From positions 26,511,501 through 26,575,500 of the forward strand of contig NC_088916.1 in assembly GCF_963576675.1 (NCBI RefSeq): DNA of 64,000 nt. The letters are read 5' to 3'. This document shows positions 57,677 to 64,000 of this stretch, one piece after another. A program made the position numbers and the translations under genes. The first letter of the stretch is position 1, and each line of letters starts with the position of its first letter. This DNA comes from Euphorbia lathyris (lineage: Eukaryota; Streptophyta; Magnoliopsida; Malpighiales; Euphorbiaceae). Under the pieces are notes generated by a model that saw only the letters and a program-made list of their open reading frames with translations, had not been told where the DNA came from and ran no database searches.

Positions 57677-58104
57677 ATAAATATATTATTAAACCTAAAT
57701 TGAATATCAAATAAAAGCTCGGCTCGATATAAGCCTAGAAAATTAAATAAAAATGATTTTAATTTAAACTAAAAATACAAATTACATACAAACACAAATT
57801 TACATACAATTTAAAATCTATTAAATTAAATACAAATAAAAAATTTCATATGAACACAAATTTACACACAAATACATATTTACATACAAATACAAATTTT
57901 CATATGAATACAAATTTTCATTCAAATACAAATTTACACACAAATAAAAATTTAGCAGTGCGGAATGGTATAGCGCAACGGATTTGGCAATCACGTCTAG
58001 CTGAGAATGAAGTGGGAACAGAGAATGAAAATGACGATGATGAAAAAGTTAACGAAGATGATTAAAAACAATAAATTATATATAAATAAGTATAATTATA
58101 ATAA
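57677..58104. other. Minisatellite and possible transposase tail between the two MITEs
   Basis: 57778-57955 consists of degenerate units of CAAATTTACATACAAATA type. They give an open stretch (57850-58065) that reads as repeated N-T-N-hydrophobic-H units, a by-product of the repeat. Its last part (AVRNGIAQRIWQS then an Asp/Glu-rich tail) has a different, more protein-like composition and faintly recalls the end of plant PIF/Harbinger nucleases; I would not assign it. Confidence 0.35.
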
Positions 58105-58602
58105 GGGTAAATTTCAAATAAAACCCCTGTGGTTTTACTAATTTTCAGATAAAGGACTGTGGTTTACTTTTTGTCAAAACGAGGATTGAGGTTTCGCACT
58201 TGGATTAATGCTATTAAAACCATCTTTAACGACCTGAAAATGAAAATTTTCAAGAATTAAAGTTGTTCAATGTCATATTTTTTATGGAACTACATTTTTG
58301 ATTTTCGAAAATCATCTTTTTTAGAACTTTCTCTCTCTAAACATTAACTTTCTCTCTCTTTACCAAACATCATCTAAACAATCTCAAAATAAAAAAGTTG
58401 AAGAATTAAAGTTGTTTAGAATATTAGTAGTTCTTAAAATATGTCATTTGAAGTCGTCAAGGGTGATTTTAATAGTATCAATTGAAAAAGTCCTTATTTT
58501 GCTAAAGTTGAAAACCTCAATCCTCGTTTTGACAAAAAGTAAACTACAGTCCTTTATCTGAAGATTAGTGAAACCACCGGAGTTTTATTTAAAGTTTACC
58601 CT
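58105..58602. mobile_element. Mutator-type MITE 2 with perfect 9-bp TSD
   Basis: 498 bp, a sibling of the MITE at 57178, in the same relative arrangement. TIRs start GGGTAAATTTCAAATAAAAC. TSD ttataataa is perfect at 58096-58104 and 58603-58611. The clean TSD suggests a younger insertion than MITE 1. Confidence 0.88.
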
Positions 58603-58915
58603 TATAATAAATAATAATAATAGTAAATTATATATATATTATAAACAATAATAATAAATTATATATAATAATAATTATTATAATAAATAACGATAAATTA
58701 CTGAATGCTGAACTGAACTGATTATAATTATAATAATAAATAATAATAATAAAAATTATATATATTATAAACAATAATAATAAATTATATATAAATAATA
58801 ATAACTATAATAAATAATGATAAATTACTGAATGCTGAACTGAATGCTGAACTGAACTGATTGCTACTGAACTGAACTGATTGATACTGCAATTAAGTAA
58901 TAAAGAACATGGTAT

Positions 58916-59375
58916 TAATAGACTAAACCATTTTGGTCCATGAAGGGTCTAAAATTTGGTCCCTTTTGAGCCAAATATTAATTGAGATAGCCTAGCCAAT
59001 ATAGGCTACCTATTTCTACAATGGTGCTAATTTAGCACCCCCAACCAAAATCTTTACTTATATGGGGTCCGGAGGGGCCTAGGCCCCATGTCTCTGCTCC
59101 TGATCACATCATATGTGCATGCTTCATAAGAATCTATCAGATTTCATGTAGCACATAAGTTATATTAATCTTATGAGTATCACATGTATAAAGTGAAAGT
59201 GTTTGAATAATACTAAATATATTCAACGAATAATCAAGAGTACAACATTGTATATATAATACATCTCTAGTGAGAAGTCCTAAATAGAAAAGAAAACAAA
59301 TATAAGAGTGTTTAGGAAACCCACACAACCTTAATCCTCATAAGGATGGGAGTCTAAATCGAGACAATTATATCA
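58916..59375 (-). repeat. Probable 3' LTR and flank of a minus-strand copia relic
   Basis: On the minus strand a polypurine tract (TTGTGGGGGTA) at about 59380-59390 is followed by TGATATAATTG, as expected for the start of a 3' LTR that would run to lower coordinates. The far LTR end is not identified. The rest is AT-rich with no coding sequence. Confidence 0.4.
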
Positions 59376-60050
59376 TACCCCCACAAGTTGAGCATGTGAA
59401 GAAACTATTATCAACTTGGATCGAAATTCTTAAAACCATCCATATGATAAATCCTTTGTCAAAACATCTGCAATTTTGCTCGCGGGGCACACATAACGCA
59501 CACGAAGTCGTTTTCGAGCAACATAGTCCCGTACAAAATGAAACACAATTTCCAAATGTTCGCTATGTTAGTGGAAAATGGGATTCATAATAAGGTATGT
59601 AGCATTGCGATTATTACACTACAGGGTTGGAGAAGGGGCACCAAAACCAATTTGAAAGAGCCATTGTTCCAACCGTAACACTTTTAAAGAAATAGTAGCC
59701 AATATAGTATATCTGACCTTAGTAGATGACCGTGATGATGCATTGTTTATGTGAACACTAAGAAATCAGATTAGGTCCAAGGTAGATAGATAACCCAATT
59801 GTTGATTTCTAATCATCTAGCGAACGAGCTCAACTCGTATTAGAGTAAATTTGCTATTGAAGATTAGTTGAGCTATGGAAAAATTGAAAGCCATATGATG
59901 GCGTGCCTTTAAGGTAATAAAGTATGTATTTGACAACTACCCAATGAACATGTTTTAGGGTACTGACAAATTGAGAGACCTTGTTTACAGCCAGGGCAAT
60001 ATGAGGATGGGTAATGGTAAGATACTGAAGAGCCATTGTACAATGGCAAA
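59376..60050 (-). pseudogene. Copia pol relic (RT end and RNase H), minus strand
   Basis: Minus-strand reading gives an RT C-terminal segment at 59854-60036 (YLTITHPHIALAVNKVSQF then VKYILYYLKGT, the usual copia form) and a C-terminal FTKGLSYGWF-like piece near 59440. Stops and frame breaks lie between. No intact domain; unrelated in detail to elements A and B. Confidence 0.7.
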
Positions 60051-60115
60051 AGAAAGAATCATTAAAAGGTTCACCAAGTAGATTATGCCAAATAAAGAAG
60101 AAGATGAGTTAAACA

Positions 60116-60634
60116 ATGTTGAATAAAAAGGGAATTTGGAGTTCTTTCATCTTCGCTGCTGTTCAACAGATATGGGTCTTGTCATCTAACAAGTTTGGCT
60201 TTGTCTTGTTCTTTGACAAGTTTCTTCTTTTCTTTTCAATTCTTGCATCAAAAGTCCGTTTTCCATACGTGACATCATCAAGTAATCACTTTGGAGAATG
60301 CATTCTAGCTAAGATGGGGACTTTTCAAGAAAATCTCAGTCCTCAGCTAGCCGAGACCATGGCTATCAAAGAAGTTTTAAGTTGGATTAAGATGCATCGC
60401 CCCAGTGAGAAAATTCAAATTCAGTCCGATTGTCTCGTCATAGTCAAGACAATTCAAATGAAATTAGAAGGTCATTCGTATTTAATTGACATTATTTCTT
60501 ATTATATTCATTTATTACGAGATTTAGAGTTGTGTTCTATCTCCTTTATTAAGCGTTCAACGAATTCAGTTGCGCATGCTCTAACAAAAGCGGTTAATTC
60601 TGTATATGTTCGAACTGCTTTTATAATTCAGTAA
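60116..60634 (+). CDS. RNase H-like (RVT_3) fragment, 172 codons
   Basis: The last 120 residues fit the plant RVT_3 RNase H-like domain: AETMAIKEVLSWIK, then IQSDCLVIVKTIQ (Asp in the ESDS-equivalent position), then SFIKRSTNSVAHALTKA. The N-terminal part (first about 45 residues) is Phe-rich and probably not part of the domain. The first catalytic Asp strand (DG.. motif) is not visible, so it is a truncated copy. Such domains are common as LINE tails and as short stand-alone genes in plants. No RT lies upstream. It may be a relic; expression is unknown. Confidence 0.5.
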   Translation: MLNKKGIWSSFIFAAVQQIWVLSSNKFGFVLFFDKFLLFFSILASKVRFPYVTSSSNHFGECILAKMGTFQENLSPQLAETMAIKEVLSWIKMHRPSEKIQIQSDCLVIVKTIQMKLEGHSYLIDIISYYIHLLRDLELCSISFIKRSTNSVAHALTKAVNSVYVRTAFIIQ

Positions 60635-61680
60635 CAATTCCCTTTATTGCAATGGAATTATTACAGTGACTATGAGGTCAACAACATAAATAAGATAGTA
60701 GAGTTTGATCGAATCATGACAAATAATACAACAAAAAAAAATTAGACTTAAAACCTCGAAAACTAAGCTTGAATAGCGCAAATATCAAACACTTATACCA
60801 CATTCTGTGTTATTGCTTGAGGCCATAAATAAAGCGATATAACTAACGAACATGATCTATATAGTGAGGATTTATATGCTGTCGCACCCTGACAAAGATA
60901 ACTAAATTAATTTGAATTGATGTGAAAAATGGGTATCTACACATGTGTTGGTGGTTGTTCCATGTATTTTTTCCACAAGGTGCCCATGTATATTGTTTAT
61001 TAGAAGAATGGTTAGGTTGTTTTTTTTTTGAAATTGGTTAGGTTGTTGATATTAGCTAAGAGTATTTATATAATGATATTTGGTATTGCAAAAAGAAAAT
61101 AGATCACAATATATGCATATGTTTTCTGAAACGAGAAAGTGGGCTTAGGTTTGTGAGGCCCATACTAGTGCTTCATTTTGGGCCTATTAGTCTATGGCCT
61201 TTCAGGGTTTGGCCCACTATTTCTTTTCTTATTATTATAACTGATTTTTCTTTGAAGTAAAAATTACAAAACTTAAAACCCAAAAATAATGATTCCGGAA
61301 TTACAATTCCAACCTTTTACACCAAAAACGAAAGGTTAGATAAAACTCATTATGGTATAAAAGTATACAACATATAAATTGATTCTTTTAATGTTAAGAA
61401 CTCCAAAACCTATATTGAATAATTCACACATGCCTTAGATTTTGGTGGAATTAATATTTTCTCAATTAAGATATTCACCCTAAGAAAATAACTGTAATAA
61501 TAAAAAGAGTATAATGATAACATGAAAACAGTAAAGAATAAAACCTGACATAAGTACAAGTTATGTCTAATATTTATCTATAAAGACAAGAAATAAACTG
61601 CAAAGAGTAAAAAAAACCATTAAAGGTACCGCTAACATAAACAATAAATAGAACCTATACTGCTCGTTATTCCAATTTCG
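60635..61680. other. Intergenic; cluster of TGGGCC/GGCCCA motifs at 61140-61216
   Basis: No coding sequence. Four site II-like motifs occur within 77 bp (TGGGCT 61140, GGCCCA 61157, TGGGCC 61179, GGCCCA 61211). In plants such clusters often mark promoters of housekeeping genes, but no convincing gene follows in this window. The rest is AT-rich. Confidence 0.4.
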
Positions 61681-62277
61681 CAAAGAAGCAATTGTATTCA
61701 TGACTTCTTCATTTAAACCATTCGGAATTTTCGGATCTGAATCTTTTCTTTTGCAATCCCGTAAATCTGATGTTCAACGAATAAGATTTACCATTTTCGC
61801 TCTTGCTAAACCAAAAAATGTTACAAATAAAAAGATGATGAACAACATATCAAACGGATTAAGAAATCCGACAAATATATGAAATCCAACAAGAAAAAAA
61901 ACTTATCAAACAAAGAAAAAGAAACTAGAAAAACAGAAACGACGGATGAGGAAGAAGGAAAACAAGTCTCATTCTTCATCCTCAATTAGACAGCAACAAA
62001 TCAGATCTATACTCAAAACAAATCAAGAAGATAGAAGAGATCTGGGTGGTTATAAAATTAAAAAAAAAACTTGAGAGGAAGACCAAATAGAGGAAGTTTC
62101 ATACTTATGAAACATATATTTTTTGAAGCTCCAAATTCATAGAGAAGCACCTATATTCTAATATTTATCATTTAAACTTTTTCGAACCTTCAGATCTGAG
62201 TTATTTTTTTTGCAATCACGTAGATGTAGCGATCTACGGATAAGATCTACCATTTCTGCTCTTGCTAATTCATAAAA
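61680..62277. repeat. Diverged direct repeat pair (about 61690-61815 and 62145-62270)
   Basis: Both segments share, with substitutions, TCATTTAAAC..TTCGGAT/AGATCTGA, TTTTGCAATC, GTA(A/G)AT, GATAAGAT(T/C)TACCATTT and GCTCTTGCTAA. They are about 455 bp apart. The 60-codon open stretch at 61700-61882 covers the first one, but the second does not keep the frame, so I do not call a gene. They may be old UTR or promoter duplicates. Confidence 0.4.
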
Positions 62278-62304
62278 CTAGTCGAAAACCCGTGCGATGC
62301 ACGG
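62278..62304 (-). mobile_element. Helitron 3' terminus, minus strand
   Basis: On the minus strand: a 6-bp-stem hairpin (CCGTGC / GCACGG, 3-nt loop, 62290-62304), 8 nt, then CTAG (62278-62281), followed by T. Hairpin, about 10 nt, CTRR, and insertion before T are the signature of Helitron 3' ends. The element body would extend to higher coordinates; its 5' TC end is not recognised. Confidence 0.65.
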
Positions 62305-62640
62305 AGTATGAAACTTTTATATAATTTAGATAAATAAATAAATTGACATATTTACTTTTAAATAATTTTATATCATGCTATGAAAAAAATTTATATTATG
62401 TATATTTGAAATTAATATATATTTTTTAATGATAATTCAAATTAAATTAATTTTAAAAATAATTGACTACTTTTTTTATAGAATTTTAACTAAAGATGAA
62501 TGATTTATTTATTTTTACAAAATTCAATGATTTGTACTTTTTAGGAATTTTAATACGTTTTCATATTCCAAATATTCTGTGAAACAATAATAATAAAATA
62601 GAATATTAATTAAGAAATATATTAGAATATAATAAAAAAT

Positions 62641-62788
62641 CAAAAATTGAATTAAACTATAATTAAAATTAAATATTATATTTACGATACAAAAGAATTA
62701 CAATATAGGTTAAACAAAAATTGAATTAAACTACAATTAAAATTAAATATTATATCTACGATACAAAAGAATTATAATCTATGTTAAA
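62641..62788. repeat. 74-bp tandem duplication
   Basis: Two adjacent units beginning CAAAAATTGAATTAAACTA and ending GGTTAAA/TGTTAAA, with a handful of mismatches. Confidence 0.8.
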
Positions 62789-63870
62789 ATGGAAGCAACA
62801 TCAATATATTATTCTATAAACTATTAAAATCAATACTTTTCTAATGTTGCATATGAAGAAACTTTATCAATTCAATATGTTACATATAAAAAAATAAAAT
62901 TCGTAAGAATTAGTCACAAATTCATCTTGATGATAATTATTTTGGTTGATGGAATTTCATGATCACTAAGTATTCGAATTCAATTATTCATTCTGCTACA
63001 ATAACCCAATATATCTAATTGAATCAGTTTAAGATGATGATTTCTCCTATTTTCATCTCGTAATATCTTATCAAGACATTCGATCAATTTGTTCTTCATT
63101 CTTTCACTATATAGAATATCAGCCATACTCGCAGATATCACTTATTTGACTTCATTAATATTTTCTAATAATTATATATTCTCAAATTTTATAAGTAAGA
63201 AAAACAAACAAAAGAATTGAAAAAAAAATGAAGGGACGAAAAAGATAATTAGGAGAGAACCATCTTCCTCTCGAGTTTTTTTTTTTTGAAAATAAGAGAG
63301 AATATCGAGATATAAGTGCATAAAGAGGAGAGTGAAAATATTTTTTGCCTATTAATTAAACATTTTATTTTTTCTTAATGAAGTATTAAGTCCATAAATT
63401 AATTTTAGTTAAATAGAATTAAATCGCAATTGTAGCCACTCGGTACAAAAAAAACGTTTTATAATTAATATGTGAAATTAATTATATTAATTAGAATCAT
63501 TATGTTCAACATTTGAGAATTTGAAGAGATTCAAATAATAATATTTTCTTAATTAATATTTTTCAATAATTTGTTCTATGATCATATTTCATTTTCATCT
63601 GTTAAAAACTCTTGAAATACTAACAATTTTGTACGAACCATAATATAATAGTTAAAAATTATATAAGCCAATGTTGCAAAAGCAATTATCTTAATATCCA
63701 TAATTAATGTACATTTTTAGGATTTTGAGCATCAAAATTTATTTTTGTTTACCTTGATTTTGAATTCGTATCTAGCATAATCCATATTCTTCAAGAATAA
63801 ACATCTTATCAAGCGTATTAGACGCTTACAATCTCCTTGTCTAGAAAATTGGAAAAAAATATCTTCTTGA

Positions 63871-63892
63871 TAATAATAATAATAATAATAAT
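63871..63892. repeat. (TAA)n microsatellite
   Basis: About seven TAA units. Confidence 0.85.
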
Positions 63893-64000
63893 ATAACATA
63901 ATTTGTATTAAAATAAACTTCATTGTAAGTATAATATTCCAATATCTCTTTAATATTTTATTTAATATGTCTCAAACTTCAATGAACAACTATCGTGTGA

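Larger units (their letters stand above)
56953..58915. repeat. AT-rich composite repeat with CTGAACTGAA tracts, hosting two Mutator-type MITEs
   Basis: Starts near GGCCTTATCACTGG with CTGAATTGAACTGAAC repeats and ends with CTGAACTGAACTGAT repeats before AAAGAACATGG. It belongs to the family seen in the opposite orientation at 12887-13340. Inside are two MITEs (57178, 58105), a degenerate minisatellite (57778-57955) and, at 58625-58860, two copies of a roughly 127-bp AT-rich unit ending in the GAATGCTGAACTGAA motif. Exact ends are uncertain. Confidence 0.5.
62305..64000. other. AT-rich, probably inside or beyond the Helitron; simple repeats only
   Basis: No credible coding sequence (the 63-codon minus-strand stretch at 63732-63923 starts inside a TAA microsatellite). 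Contains a 74-bp tandem duplication (62641-62714 and 62715-62788) and a (TAA)n run at 63871-63892. Confidence 0.5.

Noticed and set aside
63732..63923. 63-codon minus-strand open stretch with poly-Tyr
   Set aside because: The Tyr run is the TAA microsatellite read in reverse; nothing else supports coding.

Overview
This is eukaryotic nuclear DNA from a flowering plant, most likely a eudicot. The evidence is AT-rich intergenic sequence, Ty1/copia LTR retrotransposons primed from initiator-Met tRNA, an L1-type LINE with a C-terminal RNase H, and several plant MITE families. I see no intact host gene, no tRNA or rRNA gene and no CRISPR array. Nearly all recognisable content is transposable elements, almost all of them dead.

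The dominant feature is a direct tandem duplication of about 27.9 kb. Copy 1 fills 1-26118 (its left end lies outside the window) and copy 2 fills 26119-54008. The copies are about 99% identical or better. Each unit holds, in order: (i) a LINE (5' part 26119-26682 in copy 2) split by a complete 9.5 kb copia element (element A, 1858-bp LTRs, TSD catag); (ii) the rest of the LINE to its poly-A tail; (iii) an AT-rich MITE remnant with a GTTCA-rich tract; (iv) a reversed copia RNase H relic; (v) a 12 kb SIRE/Maximus-like copia element (element B, about 1.5 kb LTRs, TSD cttat). Element B has gag, pol and a third, envelope-position ORF behind its own TATA box; (vi) the end of another MITE. The two LTRs of A differ by about 1.5%, while the two copies of one A LTR differ by about 0.2%, so the elements inserted first and the block duplicated much later.

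The right-hand 10 kb (54009-64000) is present once in the window. It begins with a three-deep nest: a Stowaway-like MITE holds a pogo/mariner-like element, which holds a hAT-type MITE. A small pogo-type MITE follows, then an AT-rich composite with two sibling Mutator-type MITEs (one with a perfect 9-bp TSD), a reversed copia relic, an isolated plus-strand RNase H-like ORF, a diverged repeat pair, and a Helitron 3' end on the minus strand.

The most unusual signals are at nucleic-acid level. Element B is saturated with the short motif GCTGA[C/G] in LTRs, coding regions and spacers alike. Element A has a highly structured 5' leader: a GC-rich island of perfect hairpins, three CAAA-loop hairpins with a compensatory base-pair change, and plausible splice sites that would remove them. 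All coding sequences of A, B and the LINE carry in-frame stops or frameshifts, most of them shared by both copies.
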